Source: Marinomonas aquiplantarum (GTDB taxonomy: Bacteria > Pseudomonadota > Gammaproteobacteria > Pseudomonadales > Marinomonadaceae). From it: DNA of 64,000 nucleotides. A program made the translations under genes and the position numbers. The stretch lies in the NCBI RefSeq assembly GCF_003314975.1, contig NZ_QNRF01000003.1, forward strand, positions 372,001 to 436,000, in the 5' to 3' direction. Below are positions 52,587 to 63,294 of the stretch, in pieces. How positions within the stretch are numbered: the first letter of the stretch is position 1; each line of letters starts with the position of its first letter. Below the pieces are notes generated by a model, which was not told the origin of the DNA, ran no database searches, and was given only the letters and a program-made list of their open reading frames with translations.

Positions 52587-53792
52587 TCAACTCACTTCAT
52601 GACTAAGCGACGATGCTTTAAAGCGAACCAAGCTCATACCTGCCAATACCACAAACCCTAAAATAATCCAGGAACCGATAATAACACCAGTCCATCCACT
52701 GTATTGCCAGAAAGGGTCCAGATAAAAGCCCCCCAGACTTGCTCCCAAATAATAGAACACGAGATACAAGGAGGAAGCACTGGCTTTAGCATGCTTAGCA
52801 TGACGACTAACAAAACTACTGGCCGTTGAATGACATAAGAAGAAACCAAAACTGTTAATCAATAAACCGATCAAAATCATCCAAATGGAACTTCCCAGCG
52901 TCACCAAAGACCCAAACATGAAAATACAGGTCCCCAGCACTAATATATTGGCCTGAGCATAGCGTTTCGCTAACTTACCTGAAATAGCAGAACCTAGAGT
53001 GCCAGATAAATAGGTCAAGAAGAGTAAACCAACAAATTTAGGCGACAAGTGATAAGGCTCAGCTTCCAACACAAAGGTAACGTAGCTGTATTGATTGATA
53101 AAAATAAAAAAGCTAAAACCGCCAATCAGGTAACAGGTTAACAACCGACGATTATGCAAATGACTTTTGATATTCTGCCAAATAAGGCCCACACGCAGTG
53201 GTTTCGATTCAAAATGTTGTGAAGAAGGTAAAAGAAAATAAAAAGCCAATAAACAAACCAGACTGATGACCGCCATCACCGAAAACGTAGCAGAATAACC
53301 AAGCCATTCACCCGTAAAACCTCCTATTAGGCGACCACCAATTCCCCCTAAGGTATTACCACTGATGTACAACCCGACTGCCACCATCAAAGCATCCGGC
53401 GTATATTCGTCTCCTAAATACGCTACCGCAATGGCCGGCAACCCTGCCAAGAAAAAGCCTTGCAACGCTCGCAGTGCAAGCAGTTGTTCATATTGCTGAA
53501 CCTGAGACAAACACGCTGTCGTTAAGGTAATCCCCACCATGGTAAAAACCATGATGCCTTTTCGCCCCAAGGCGTCAGAAATAGGCCCATAAAATAACAG
53601 TGAGATGCCCAAGGTCAATGTTGTAATGGTGAAACTGGCGCTGGCTTGCAAAGGGCTAATTGAAAACGTTTTTGCAATCATGGGTAATAAAGGCTGAGTA
53701 ACGTACACATTGGCAAAAATCATAAAAGAGCCAATCACCAACGCCAGCGTACCTCGCCAGAATAAACGACTACCAACTTCAATCACACTCAC
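52587..53792 (-). CDS. MFS transporter (YnfM/arabinose-efflux-like)
   Basis: 401 residues with twelve transmembrane helices. The family loop between TM2 and TM3 is GPISDALGRKGIMVF, and ALRALQGFFLAGLPAIAVAYLGDEY is typical of the DHA1-type YnfM group. The substrate is unknown. The start is GTG at 53792 after AAGGTGAG. It is divergent from a LysR regulator 95 bp away, the arrangement seen for ynfM-like genes. Confidence 0.9.
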   Translation of the reverse strand: MSVIEVGSRLFWRGTLALVIGSFMIFANVYVTQPLLPMIAKTFSISPLQASASFTITTLTLGISLLFYGPISDALGRKGIMVFTMVGITLTTACLSQVQQYEQLLALRALQGFFLAGLPAIAVAYLGDEYTPDALMVAVGLYISGNTLGGIGGRLIGGFTGEWLGYSATFSVMAVISLVCLLAFYFLLPSSQHFESKPLRVGLIWQNIKSHLHNRRLLTCYLIGGFSFFIFINQYSYVTFVLEAEPYHLSPKFVGLLFLTYLSGTLGSAISGKLAKRYAQANILVLGTCIFMFGSLVTLGSSIWMILIGLLINSFGFFLCHSTASSFVSRHAKHAKASASSLYLVFYYLGASLGGFYLDPFWQYSGWTGVIIGSWIILGFVVLAGMSLVRFKASSLSHEVS

Positions 53793-53887
53793 CTCACCTT
53801 AATCTAAGTTCAACCGAAACGTCACTATACGCCTAGACAATTTATCAATAAAATATATCTAACTTATCCAATCCATAAGAGTTATTG

Positions 53888-54769
53888 ATGGACATAAAAC
53901 CGCTTCGTTACCTTGTCTGCATTGCAGAAACCGCCAGCTTTACCAAAGCTGCTCAGCAACTGGGAGTCGCTCAACCAGCGGTGAGTATGGCCATTAAAAA
54001 ATTGGAGCAAGAGTTAGGCTTAACCCTCATTCATCGAGCAGATCGTCATGTCTGTTTGACAGACGAGGGCAACAAGCTCTATCAGCACGCGAAAAGAATT
54101 GTTCAAGCAACAGATGAAGCCATCTTAGAAATGTCAGAATTAAACGGGCTCACTCAAGGAGAAGTCCGAGTTGGTATTCCGAGCATGCTTGGTTCGTATT
54201 ATTTCCCTCCTATTCTGATGGCGTTTCGTAACCGTTACCCCAGTATTACCCTTAAAGTCATCGAAGGTGGTACTTGGCAATTGCAGAAGATGCTGGAAAA
54301 AGGCGAACTGGACCTCAGTGTCATTGTGGCTGAAACCTTACCCGCCAGCCTACAGGCAGAACATTTATTAGAAGAAGAAATGCGAGTCGTCGTCGCCAAA
54401 GACCACCCTTTTAGTCAACTTAACAAGGTCACTCCAGCGGCGTTCTTTAATGAAGAACTGGTGATGTTCAAAGAAGGCTTTTTTCACCGCCGCATTGTCG
54501 ACAAACTTGCAGAGAAAGCTGGGCTCAAGCCAAACATAGGATTTGAAACAAATCTGATTCCCCTCATCAAATCCATCACCAAACAGGGTTTTGGTATTTC
54601 AACCATGCTGTCCATGGTAATCGAAGACGACGATCAGCTGATTACCCGATCATTTGATCCTCCCATCTGGTTAGATTTAAACATTGCTTGGCGAAAAGAC
54701 GGTTACTTATCTAAAGCCAATCAGGCGTTTCTGGATTTTGTCTGCCAGCAAGGAAAATCTGTCTCATGA
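53888..54769 (+). CDS. LysR-family transcriptional regulator
   Basis: 293 residues. The N-terminal winged helix contains ASFTKAAQQLGVAQPAVSMA, the standard LysR motif, and the rest is a periplasmic-binding-protein-like effector domain. The ATG at 53888 is preferred over the TTG one codon earlier. It probably controls the divergent MFS gene. The effector is unknown. Confidence 0.92.
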   Translation: MDIKPLRYLVCIAETASFTKAAQQLGVAQPAVSMAIKKLEQELGLTLIHRADRHVCLTDEGNKLYQHAKRIVQATDEAILEMSELNGLTQGEVRVGIPSMLGSYYFPPILMAFRNRYPSITLKVIEGGTWQLQKMLEKGELDLSVIVAETLPASLQAEHLLEEEMRVVVAKDHPFSQLNKVTPAAFFNEELVMFKEGFFHRRIVDKLAEKAGLKPNIGFETNLIPLIKSITKQGFGISTMLSMVIEDDDQLITRSFDPPIWLDLNIAWRKDGYLSKANQAFLDFVCQQGKSVS

Positions 54770-54857
54770 ATTTACAAATTGCCTAGTAATTTCACACATT
54801 AAACTGCCGACAAAATGGCCTATAATAAAAGCCAACCATTTTGTTCGAGAGGTCTAT

Positions 54858-55499
54858 ATGATTACCAATGATTTTTGGTTAGAGCGCTGGCAAACCGGTC
54901 GTATTGGCTTTCACCAAGAAGGCATTAACCCCAAATTAGTGGATTATTGGCCAATTCTAGCCAAACAAAGCAAGGTGCTTGTTCCTCTTTGTGGTAAAAC
55001 TAATGACATGATTTGGTTAGCTGAACAAGGCTATCAGGTAACAGGCGTGGAGTTATCTTCCCTTGCCATTATTGAGTTTATTGGGGATAACGATTTAACC
55101 TACGAAACCCTTCAACAAGGCAATCTCAAGATACATACAGTCAATGAGCTACCAATTAGACTCATCGAGGGTGACTATTTTGACTTTAACGAACAAGGGT
55201 TTGATGCTTGTTATGATCGCGCTGCGATGGTCGCAATGCCTCAAAATGTAAGAGAAAAATACGTTCAACACACCCTACAAAGATTGTCACAAAAAGCTTT
55301 TGTATTGCTCATAACGCTGCAATACCAAGGCGATAAAAAAGGCCCGCCATTCTCAGTTGCAGAGAAAGAAGTGATTCAACTTTGGGGCACTGACATTAAA
55401 AAACTAGCATCGGAAAATCTTATGGAAACCAACCCAGACTATCGTGACGGTAGCTATACTTCATTTGAAGAAAGCGTTTGGCACATTGATCAAAATTAA
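54858..55499 (+). CDS. tpm: thiopurine S-methyltransferase
   Basis: 213 residues from the ATG at 54858 (GAGAGG upstream). The bacterial TPMT start MITNDFWLERWQTGRIGFHQ, the SAM motif VLVPLCGKTNDMIWLAEQGY, and YDRAAMVAMP are clear. Bacterial Tpm methylates selenite, tellurite and thiopurines. The longer frame through the LysR end is not coding. It lies 88 bp downstream of the LysR gene in the same direction. Confidence 0.93.
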   Translation: MITNDFWLERWQTGRIGFHQEGINPKLVDYWPILAKQSKVLVPLCGKTNDMIWLAEQGYQVTGVELSSLAIIEFIGDNDLTYETLQQGNLKIHTVNELPIRLIEGDYFDFNEQGFDACYDRAAMVAMPQNVREKYVQHTLQRLSQKAFVLLITLQYQGDKKGPPFSVAEKEVIQLWGTDIKKLASENLMETNPDYRDGSYTSFEESVWHIDQN

Positions 55500-55626
55500 C
55501 TCAACTTCCTTATCAGCAAAGGCTGTTTACCTGAGTGGTTTTCTGGGATAATGCCGCACATTATATAAGGCTAAATTATGACACGCTCATAATGATGTCC
55601 AGCGATTCACCTAGCAAGAGCAAACC

Positions 55627-57870
55627 ATGATCAAACGACACAAAACCGCCCAGCATTTATTCTCATATCCAGCATATTGGGCTGAATGCTATGGCGTATC
55701 TCCTTTCCTACCCACGACTCGAGAAGAAATGGATGCCTTGGGATGGGACAGCTGTGATGTCATCATTGTCACAGGAGATGCCTATGTTGATCACCCAAGC
55801 TTTGGCATGGCGGTATTGGGTCGCTTATTAGAATCAAAAGGTTACCGAGTTGGCATCATAGACCAACCGAACTGGCGAAATACCGAGGACTTCATGCGCC
55901 TTGGCCGTCCTAACCTGTACTTTGGTGTTACTGCGGGCAACATGGACTCCATGATTAACCGCTATACGGCAGACCTTAAAGTACGAAATGATGATGCTTA
56001 TACACCTTATGGTGAGGGCGGGAAGCGTCCAGATCGTGCGGTCATTGTTTATTCACAACGCTGTAAAGAAGCCTTCAATGATGTGCCTGTTATGATCGGA
56101 GGCATTGAAGCCAGTTTACGTCGTATTGCGCAATATGATTATTGGAGCAATGAAGTTCGCCGTTCAGTATTGATTGATTCCACTGCCGACATTTTATTGT
56201 ACGGCAACGCTGAACGCGCCATGCTAGACGTTACCCATGAATTGGCCATGGGTAAAACCTTAAATCAACTCAAAAACATACGCGGTACAACGATTGTTAG
56301 AGATGCGCCTCCAGGTGGCTTTACTGAGATTGATTCAACACGAGTTGATTGGCCCGGTCAGATTGACAAGATCTACAGCCCTTATGAGTATATTCCTGAA
56401 GGCAAATGCCAAACCGAAGAAGAGCAAGATGTGATGCCTATTCGCGTCATTCCAGCACCACTTCGTCGAGGCGAAAAGCTGGATCCCGAAACAACCTATA
56501 TTCGTCTGCCTTCTTTTGAAAAAGTCTCAAAAGACCCTGTGTTATATGCACATACATCACGTATTTTACATTTAGAGTCCAACCCACATAACGCAAGGGC
56601 TTTAATTCAAAAGCATGGCAAAAAAGAAATCTGGGTAAACCCGCCACCGATTCCATTGGAAACAGATGAAATGGACGGGGTATTTGACTTACCCTACGCT
56701 CGGGTTCCGCATCCAAAATACAAAAAAGCCCGAATTCCAGCTTACGACATGATCAAAACCTCCATTAACATTATGCGAGGTTGTTTTGGTGGCTGTACTT
56801 TTTGCTCCATCACGGAGCATGAAGGTCGGGTGATTCAGTCGCGATCTCATGAATCCATCCTAAATGAAATCGAAGACATCAAAGCCAAAGTGCCAGGTTT
56901 CACAGGTCATATCTCCGACCTAGGTGGACCAACATCAAACATGTATACCTTGAACTGTAATGATGATGAGGTTCAGGCTTCATGCCGTAAACTGTCTTGT
57001 GTTTACCCTACGATTTGTTCAAATTTAAACACAGACCATAGTCCAACGACTCAGTTATACCGTAAGACACGTGCTATCGAAGGCATTCATACCGTCTCGA
57101 TTGCCTCAGGTCTGCGCTATGATTTGGCCGTGGAAGACCCTGAATACGTTCGGGAATTGGTGACACATCATGTGGGCGGACTGCTAAAAATTGCACCTGA
57201 GCACTCAGAGGCTGGCACCCTTTCAAAAATGATGAAGCCTGGCATGGGAACCTATGACCGCTTCAAACGCATGTTTGATAAATACTCCAAAGAAGCAGGC
57301 AAAAAACAGCACCTGATTCCCTATTTCATTGCCGCTCACCCGGGCAGCTCAGATGAAGACATGATGAACCTAGCAGTTTGGCTAAAAACTAACGACTTTA
57401 AACCAGATCAGGTACAAACCTTTTACCCATCTCCAATGTCACTAGCGACGGCCATGTACCACTCTGGTAAGAACCCGTTAAAACAAGTGACCTATAAAAG
57501 TGAAGACGTTTATACCCCGAAAGATTATGAACAACGACGTGTTCAAAAAGGCTTTCTCCGTTACCACGACTCAAGTAACTGGCAAGGACTTCGTGACACT
57601 CTAATTAAAATGGGTCGCGCCGACTTAATTGGTCATGGTGACAACAAACTTGTACCGCCAGCCGAGCAAGACAAACGTGTTCCACGAAGACCCAAAAACG
57701 CCAAACCAGGGCAAAAAACGGGCGCATCCCATACGTCCAACCGACCGACAATCAGTAAAAATGCCGCCGCTGAAAAAGCCCGTAACAAGGCGAATAAAAA
57801 CAAGCCTGGTGCGAGACCAAAAACAGGCAATCAGCCGAATAAAAAACGCGCTTCCAGTAGAACAAAATAA
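55627..57870 (+). CDS. YgiQ family radical SAM protein
   Basis: 747 residues. An N-terminal B12-binding-like domain is followed by a radical SAM core whose cluster motif is [16 protein letters not shown] (C-x3-C-x2-C), and a DUF3362-type C-terminal segment. The last 80 residues are Lys/Arg/Pro-rich and probably disordered. YgiQ-type proteins are widespread but their reaction is unknown. ATG at 55627 follows AAGAGCAAACC. A bidirectional terminator follows immediately. Confidence 0.92.
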   Translation: MIKRHKTAQHLFSYPAYWAECYGVSPFLPTTREEMDALGWDSCDVIIVTGDAYVDHPSFGMAVLGRLLESKGYRVGIIDQPNWRNTEDFMRLGRPNLYFGVTAGNMDSMINRYTADLKVRNDDAYTPYGEGGKRPDRAVIVYSQRCKEAFNDVPVMIGGIEASLRRIAQYDYWSNEVRRSVLIDSTADILLYGNAERAMLDVTHELAMGKTLNQLKNIRGTTIVRDAPPGGFTEIDSTRVDWPGQIDKIYSPYEYIPEGKCQTEEEQDVMPIRVIPAPLRRGEKLDPETTYIRLPSFEKVSKDPVLYAHTSRILHLESNPHNARALIQKHGKKEIWVNPPPIPLETDEMDGVFDLPYARVPHPKYKKARIPAYDMIKTSINIMRGCFGGCTFCSITEHEGRVIQSRSHESILNEIEDIKAKVPGFTGHISDLGGPTSNMYTLNCNDDEVQASCRKLSCVYPTICSNLNTDHSPTTQLYRKTRAIEGIHTVSIASGLRYDLAVEDPEYVRELVTHHVGGLLKIAPEHSEAGTLSKMMKPGMGTYDRFKRMFDKYSKEAGKKQHLIPYFIAAHPGSSDEDMMNLAVWLKTNDFKPDQVQTFYPSPMSLATAMYHSGKNPLKQVTYKSEDVYTPKDYEQRRVQKGFLRYHDSSNWQGLRDTLIKMGRADLIGHGDNKLVPPAEQDKRVPRRPKNAKPGQKTGASHTSNRPTISKNAAAEKARNKANKNKPGARPKTGNQPNKKRASSRTK

Positions 57871-57873
57871 AAA

Positions 57874-57907
57874 AATCCCCTAGGGCCCTAAAGCCCTAGG
57901 GGATTTT
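57874..57907. terminator. bidirectional terminator after the YgiQ gene
   Basis: Stem ATCCCCTAGGGC / GCCCTAGGGGAT with a short loop, flanked by A and T runs. It serves the YgiQ gene and the convergent minus-strand membrane protein gene. Confidence 0.94.
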
Positions 57908-57927
57908 AAATTCTTAATACTCACTTC

Positions 57928-58542
57928 TTAATGGGCTAACGCTTTTCTTTGTTGACGACGACAAGCTAACGCCAATTCCATAGCAGAGATAAAAATCAAG
58001 GTATAACCAAGGGTCTCAATACCTTCCTCCACTATGTTTTTTACCACCCGCATGTACGCATCGCCCATGACGGCTTCCCAAAATGAGCCACGCCCCATCA
58101 AGCGAGAAAACCCTAAGATGGTCACAAACCCAGCTAAAAACGTACCAAAACTAGCGTGTTTGGCGTATTCCTTCATAGAAGGGTAAATGGCTTTAAATTG
58201 CCCCCATAGGAACACAACAACACACCCAAGAATAAATAAAACAACCGTTTGCCAAGCCCCATCAAAAACATAGTGATCAAGCAGAGAATCGGATTCTCGA
58301 ACAAACATCATCGCCATCAGCGCGGCTAACAAAGTGGTCGCAATCTTCATCGGCTCGGAGTGACGAGACACATATAAAAACAACACAAAACTTAAGAAAG
58401 ACATCACATCTTGCAAATGCTCTGTGACTGAATGCTCACTGTATTCAGCAGCCGATAGCATTTCATAACCTTCCAAAGAAATGAGCTGAGCAACCACCGA
58501 CACTAAAAGTAGATAAAGAAAACCACGTAAAAATAACATCAT
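57928..58542 (-). CDS. uncharacterised multi-pass membrane protein
   Basis: 204 residues from the ATG at 58542 (GTGGGGTAC upstream; the longer frame has an unrelated leader). About five transmembrane helices, including FLYLLLVSVVAQLISL, MSFLSFVLFLYV and TVVLFILGCVVVFLWGQF. A conserved-looking acidic pair is in FVRESDSLLDHYVF. I do not recognise the family. The gene is monocistronic between two terminators. Confidence 0.75.
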   Translation of the reverse strand: MMLFLRGFLYLLLVSVVAQLISLEGYEMLSAAEYSEHSVTEHLQDVMSFLSFVLFLYVSRHSEPMKIATTLLAALMAMMFVRESDSLLDHYVFDGAWQTVVLFILGCVVVFLWGQFKAIYPSMKEYAKHASFGTFLAGFVTILGFSRLMGRGSFWEAVMGDAYMRVVKNIVEEGIETLGYTLIFISAMELALACRRQQRKALAH

Positions 58543-58697
58543 GTACCCCACAATAGATGTCGAGATACTAATGAAAAAAAAGTGAAAATTCGACGTAGCA
58601 CACTTAAATGACACGGTTATTACTAGATTCATCCTTTAATGATTTCATTTATACAAAAAAGGGAATAAAGCAGTAAATAGTGAACCGCTATATATAA

Positions 58698-58736
58698 AAA
58701 ATCCCCTGCGATGCGAACAAAGCAGAGGACTTTTAA
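58698..58736 (-). terminator. terminator after der
   Basis: On the minus strand AAGTCCTCTGC pairs with GCAGGGGATTT with minor mismatches, followed by T6. It lies 14 bp after the der stop and ends the ispG-hisS-yfgM-bamB-der unit. Confidence 0.85.
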
Positions 58737-58749
58737 AACAACATTGACC

Positions 58750-60090
58750 CTATTTTTTCTTGGGTGCAAATGGGTTATCGGACGATTTGAATTCAAAAAT
58801 AATAGGAGTACCTGTTATTTTCAAAACTGAGCGAAACTTATTTTCCAAATAACGCTTATAACTGCCAGGCAAGGAATTCACCTGATTTCCATGTACAACA
58901 ATACGAGGAGGATTCGACCCACCTTGGTGTGCATAGCGTAGTTTTATACGACGACTGTTTACCATAGGAGGTTGATGCTCAGAAACCGCATCTTCTAATA
59001 TGCGTGTCAGACGATTTGTAGACCATTTCGCATAGCAAGACTCATAAGTCGTCTCAATGGTGTCATACAAGTCACCTACCGCCGTACCATGTAGAGCCGA
59101 GATGTAATGCACTTTTGCGTATGGTACAAAGCCTAATCGACGTTCAACTTCACTTTTAATGTGCTCGCGCTCATCTTTTTGGAGACCATCCCACTTGTTA
59201 ATGGCGATGACGACTCCACGACCCGCGTCCAAAACATACCCTATCATATGAAGATCCTGCTCAACCAAGTCTTCATGTGAGTCAATGACCACAATCACCA
59301 CATTGGCATCTTGGATAGCTTGAAGGGTCTTCACAATGGAGAACTTTTCAACCGCTTCCTTCACATGCTTACGTCGACGAATCCCCGCGGTATCAATCAA
59401 AGTGTATTCTTTATCATGACGTAAGTAAGGAATGTAGACACTGTCACGTGTTGTGCCCGGCATGTCATAAACGACCACTCGGTCTTCGCCTAACATACGG
59501 TTAACCAAGGTGGATTTACCAACATTTGGACGACCAACCACACCAATACGAATACCACGAGAATCTAAATCAATTTGATTTCGTGCTTCTTCTACTTGTT
59601 CGGCAAACGGCAACATCACATGATCAATTAACACATGCACCCCTTTACCATGGGCTGCTGCAATAGGTTGTAACTCACCGAATCCTAACGAATAAAAATC
59701 CGCTAAGGCGATGTCTTCATTGATGCCATCCGTCTTATTTACGACCAAGGTGACAGGCTTGCTAGAACGGCGAAGGTGATTCGCGATCATTTCATCAGCT
59801 GGATTCAAACCATGGCGGCCATCCACAAGAAATAACACAGAGTCAGCTTCTTCGATTGCCAATAAAGACTGGCGTGCCATTTTTTCATCAATGCCCTGCT
59901 CATCACCACTGATACCACCAGTATCAATAACAATAAACTCATGACCACCGACTTTGCCATCACCGTATTTACGGTCACGGGTTAAGCCTGGATAATCTGC
60001 CACCAACGCATCACGTGAACGTGTCAGCTGATTAAACAAAGTGGATTTGCCAACATTGGGTCTACCTACCAATGCAATTACTGGTATCAT
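58750..60090 (-). CDS. der: ribosome biogenesis GTPase Der
   Basis: 446 residues from the ATG at 60090 (AAGG upstream). Two tandem GTPase domains each carry a P-loop GRPNVGKST, with DTGG and DTAG G3 motifs and NKTD/NKWD G4 motifs, then a KH-like C-terminal domain. It is essential for 50S subunit assembly. It follows bamB by 87 bp, the usual order in this phylum. Confidence 0.96.
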   Translation of the reverse strand: MIPVIALVGRPNVGKSTLFNQLTRSRDALVADYPGLTRDRKYGDGKVGGHEFIVIDTGGISGDEQGIDEKMARQSLLAIEEADSVLFLVDGRHGLNPADEMIANHLRRSSKPVTLVVNKTDGINEDIALADFYSLGFGELQPIAAAHGKGVHVLIDHVMLPFAEQVEEARNQIDLDSRGIRIGVVGRPNVGKSTLVNRMLGEDRVVVYDMPGTTRDSVYIPYLRHDKEYTLIDTAGIRRRKHVKEAVEKFSIVKTLQAIQDANVVIVVIDSHEDLVEQDLHMIGYVLDAGRGVVIAINKWDGLQKDEREHIKSEVERRLGFVPYAKVHYISALHGTAVGDLYDTIETTYESCYAKWSTNRLTRILEDAVSEHQPPMVNSRRIKLRYAHQGGSNPPRIVVHGNQVNSLPGSYKRYLENKFRSVLKITGTPIIFEFKSSDNPFAPKKK

Positions 60091-60177
60091 TTTTTTACCT
60101 TTATAAATAGAAAGTGGCCGCCATCCCAATTTAGCGATGGCAGCCCCTTACAAAATCACAATTGTTCGAACTTAACC

Positions 60178-61311
60178 TCAATACGTAAGAGAAGTCACAT
60201 CCGAGTCTGGTGTTAATATGAACAGCTGCTTTTTATGAGCCAGCATGCGACTTCCTGGCGCCACATTTTTTTCATTGGCCAACTCTCGAGCCATCACAGC
60301 ACCCGTTCCCAAATCGATTAAATGCACATAACCTGCGCGATCCATTAATGCCACATAATCACCAAAGAACTCCGGTGAAATTAGGTCTCTATCCAATAAA
60401 TCTGAATTCTTCCATACTTCAGAGCCATTCTTAGCGTTTAATGCAATCACATTGCTTTTCATATCAACAGCAACCAATAATTCGCCATTCACCGCCACAC
60501 CAACGGAACTAGCAATATTACGTTGCCAAAGTGGTCGACCTGTTTCTAATGCCAACGCGACAAGAGTGCCATTATAAGCGACAGCATAAACCACATTATC
60601 TTTCACTACTAAGCGACCATCCACGTCACTTAAGCGTTCAATTTCATAACGCCCTTCTGGCTTGCCAGCAGCATACGACCAAAGTTCTTCACCTGATTGA
60701 AGAGAAAACGCTTTCACTTGACCATCAGCAAAGCCCGCGACGACTTTACCATTTGCAATGACAGGTGAGCTGGTACCGCGCACCGTCAAAGCAGGCAAGT
60801 CTTGTTTGGCACGCCACAATGTATTACCCGAATCGGCCTCTAGCACATTCAACCAGCCATCTGCCGTTTGAATAGCGATCTTACCTGCGGCATAAGCCGC
60901 TTCCGACAACACTTCTGAACTCAAACTCTTTTCCCAAAGAACGGACTTATTCGTTAGCGACACCGCCACCAACTGAGCATCATAAGTGCCAAAATAAATT
61001 GAGTCACCTTGTAATGTCACACCTGAACTAGGAGCATAGCCTGTCTCAATTTCATGTATTTCATCGCCATCCGCTTGGTTCAAGGTATAAAGTGTTCCCT
61101 GATCCGTAACAAAATAAAGCTTATCATTCTCAGCAACTAGACTGAAACGCTCACTGGTTTCACCAAAGTTACCATCCACACTGGTTCGCCAATCTTTATG
61201 AAGGTCGACTTCATTTGAAAGACTCGGCAAATCGGGTAAATTAGGGCGAGCATTGGAACACCCTTGAATAATAACGGCAGATAATAACAGCAGAAAAAGA
61301 GACTTTTTCAT
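60178..61311 (-). CDS. bamB: outer membrane protein assembly factor BamB
   Basis: 377-residue lipoprotein with lipobox IQGC near residue 18. It forms an eight-bladed PQQ-like beta-propeller, seen as repeated Trp-containing strands such as GDSIYFGTYDAQLVAVSL and ALETGRPLWQR. It is a subunit of the BAM complex on the periplasmic face of the outer membrane. It lies 2 bp after yfgM. Confidence 0.95.
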   Translation of the reverse strand: MKKSLFLLLLSAVIIQGCSNARPNLPDLPSLSNEVDLHKDWRTSVDGNFGETSERFSLVAENDKLYFVTDQGTLYTLNQADGDEIHEIETGYAPSSGVTLQGDSIYFGTYDAQLVAVSLTNKSVLWEKSLSSEVLSEAAYAAGKIAIQTADGWLNVLEADSGNTLWRAKQDLPALTVRGTSSPVIANGKVVAGFADGQVKAFSLQSGEELWSYAAGKPEGRYEIERLSDVDGRLVVKDNVVYAVAYNGTLVALALETGRPLWQRNIASSVGVAVNGELLVAVDMKSNVIALNAKNGSEVWKNSDLLDRDLISPEFFGDYVALMDRAGYVHLIDLGTGAVMARELANEKNVAPGSRMLAHKKQLFILTPDSDVTSLTY

Positions 61312-61313
61312 TA

Positions 61314-61955
61314 TTAACCTTTTACTAAGTCCTGAAGTTTAATATCAAGCAGAGGATGATTGACACCTGCTCCAAGTGCTTCACTGGCTTTTTCATAAGC
61401 AGTACGAGCGTCATCACGCATTCCTTGCTGCAAGTAAATATCACCAATCACTTCTTGTTGCTGTGCAAGGTACTCAGGCTCGGTCACCAATTGAGCACGA
61501 CTCATGGCCGCGTCAAAATCGCCTTTTTGCAATAACAAGCGAGCAATTCTCAAATTTGCAATGGCCACAAAAGATGCGTCTTCTGTTTCTTTTATCGCCA
61601 ACTCTAATGCACTAACCGCGTCATCATAATTACCTTGCTCCGCATCTACACGCGCCAAAAACAATTGGCCAAACATGGCATAACCGGTATCACTGTAATC
61701 TTCAGACAACTGTTTGGCGATAAAACTCACTGTCTTCTGATTATTTTCATCGTCCAAATTAGCGGCCGCTTCCACTAGGTTTTGGTATAAAGCAGAAGCT
61801 TCGCTTAAATGCGCTTCTTGGCTATTCTTCCAAGCTTGAAAGCCAAAATAACCACCTACAGCAACCGCGACTACGACAACCAAGGCAGTACCATTCTTTT
61901 TCCACCAAGCCTTAAAAGCTTCGATTTGTTCTTCTTCCGTCTTTAATTCAGACAC
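61314..61955 (-). CDS. yfgM: YfgM family periplasmic chaperone-like protein
   Basis: 213 residues. A cytoplasmic start (EEEQIEAFKAWWKKNG) leads into one transmembrane helix (ALVVVVAVAVGGYFGF), then a TPR-rich periplasmic domain. In E. coli YfgM associates with the SecYEG translocon and PpiD. The start is GTG at 61955 with GAGGAAG upstream. It sits between hisS and bamB as in E. coli. Confidence 0.93.
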   Translation of the reverse strand: MSELKTEEEQIEAFKAWWKKNGTALVVVVAVAVGGYFGFQAWKNSQEAHLSEASALYQNLVEAAANLDDENNQKTVSFIAKQLSEDYSDTGYAMFGQLFLARVDAEQGNYDDAVSALELAIKETEDASFVAIANLRIARLLLQKGDFDAAMSRAQLVTEPEYLAQQQEVIGDIYLQQGMRDDARTAYEKASEALGAGVNHPLLDIKLQDLVKG

Positions 61956-62013
61956 TTCTTACTTCCTCATACAAAGCCTGCAAAAAGCAGGATAAGACTT
62001 AATTTAAAAAAGG

Positions 62014-63285
62014 TTATAGCGACGCTATATAACGTGGCAATTCATCAATTGAGCAAGGCACCTGTTCACCCGTTCGCATCTGCTTCACCTGACAGATACC
62101 TTGATCGACTTCATCTTGCCCTATAATTACCGTCATTGCTGCGCCAGAACGATCGGCTTTCTTCATTTGGTTTTTAAAGTTACCGCCGCCACAATGACGC
62201 AATACAACCCTATCTGGATTTGCTTCACGGATTTTTTCAGCCAACACAGTAGACGCCAACTCAGCTTCTTCACCTAAGCTGATCATGAAAACGTCTGTTT
62301 GGTATTTCGCTACTTCTGGAACCAAATCAAGGGTTTCCAGTAGCAAAATTAAACGTTCAACACCCATTGCAAAACCAACGGCTGGCGTGGCTTTACCACC
62401 CAACTGTTCGACCAAACCATCGTATCGCCCACCGGCACAGATCGTTGCTTGGGCGCCCAAATGTGTTGTTACCCACTCAAAGACCGTTTTCCCATAATAA
62501 TCTAAGCCTCGAACCAGACTATTATTAATCACAAAGGGAACGTTATTGGCTGTTAAAATTGCCTGTAAACGATCAAAGTGGGCGCGTGATTCTTCACCAA
62601 TAAAGTCGTCCAAGCTTGGAGCATTTTTCAGTATTTCTTGTGTCTTTGCATCTTTTGAATCCAATATGCGCAAAGGATTCGTTGTCAAACGACGTTGACT
62701 GTCCTCATCCAACTGATCTTTATATTCAGTCAGATATTCCACTAAGTTAGCTTTAAACGCTTCGCGCTCAGATGCCAGACCAATGGTATTAAGCTGCAGT
62801 TCAACATGCTCGATTAGGCCTAGTTGTTTCCACAGCTTTGCAGATAACACGATTAATTCTGCATCGATGTCCGCACTGGCCATTCCAAAAGACTCAACGC
62901 CAATTTGATGAAACTGACGATAACGCCCTTTTTGTGGACGTTCATAACGGAACATAGGGCCGGTATACCAAAGACGCTGCACCTGATTAAACAATAATCC
63001 CGCTTGATCCGCTGCACGTACACAACTGGCCGTACCTTCAGGGCGCAAAGTGAGTGACTCACCGTTACGGTCGTCAAAGGTGTACATTTCTTTTTCAACA
63101 ATATCGGTCGTTTCACCAACACCACGTTTAAATAATTCCGTGTTTTCAACAATAGGGAAACGAATTTGTTGATAGCCGTAGGATTTAACCACATCGGCAA
63201 CTGTCTTCTCTAAGTAGAGCCAGACGGATGATTGATCAGGTAGAATGTCATTCATTCCTCTGATCGCTTGAATTTTACGAGCCAC
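62014..63285 (-). CDS. hisS: histidine--tRNA ligase
   Basis: 423 residues, a class II synthetase. Motif 2 is in FRYERPQKGRYRQFHQIGVE, the His-specific loop is LVRGLDYYGKTVFEW, and motif 3 lies in GFAMGVERLILLLE. An anticodon-binding domain ends the protein. The start is GTG at 63285 with AAGGAT upstream. It is 9 bp after ispG. Confidence 0.97.
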   Translation of the reverse strand: MARKIQAIRGMNDILPDQSSVWLYLEKTVADVVKSYGYQQIRFPIVENTELFKRGVGETTDIVEKEMYTFDDRNGESLTLRPEGTASCVRAADQAGLLFNQVQRLWYTGPMFRYERPQKGRYRQFHQIGVESFGMASADIDAELIVLSAKLWKQLGLIEHVELQLNTIGLASEREAFKANLVEYLTEYKDQLDEDSQRRLTTNPLRILDSKDAKTQEILKNAPSLDDFIGEESRAHFDRLQAILTANNVPFVINNSLVRGLDYYGKTVFEWVTTHLGAQATICAGGRYDGLVEQLGGKATPAVGFAMGVERLILLLETLDLVPEVAKYQTDVFMISLGEEAELASTVLAEKIREANPDRVVLRHCGGGNFKNQMKKADRSGAAMTVIIGQDEVDQGICQVKQMRTGEQVPCSIDELPRYIASL

Positions 63286-63294
63286 TATGGATCC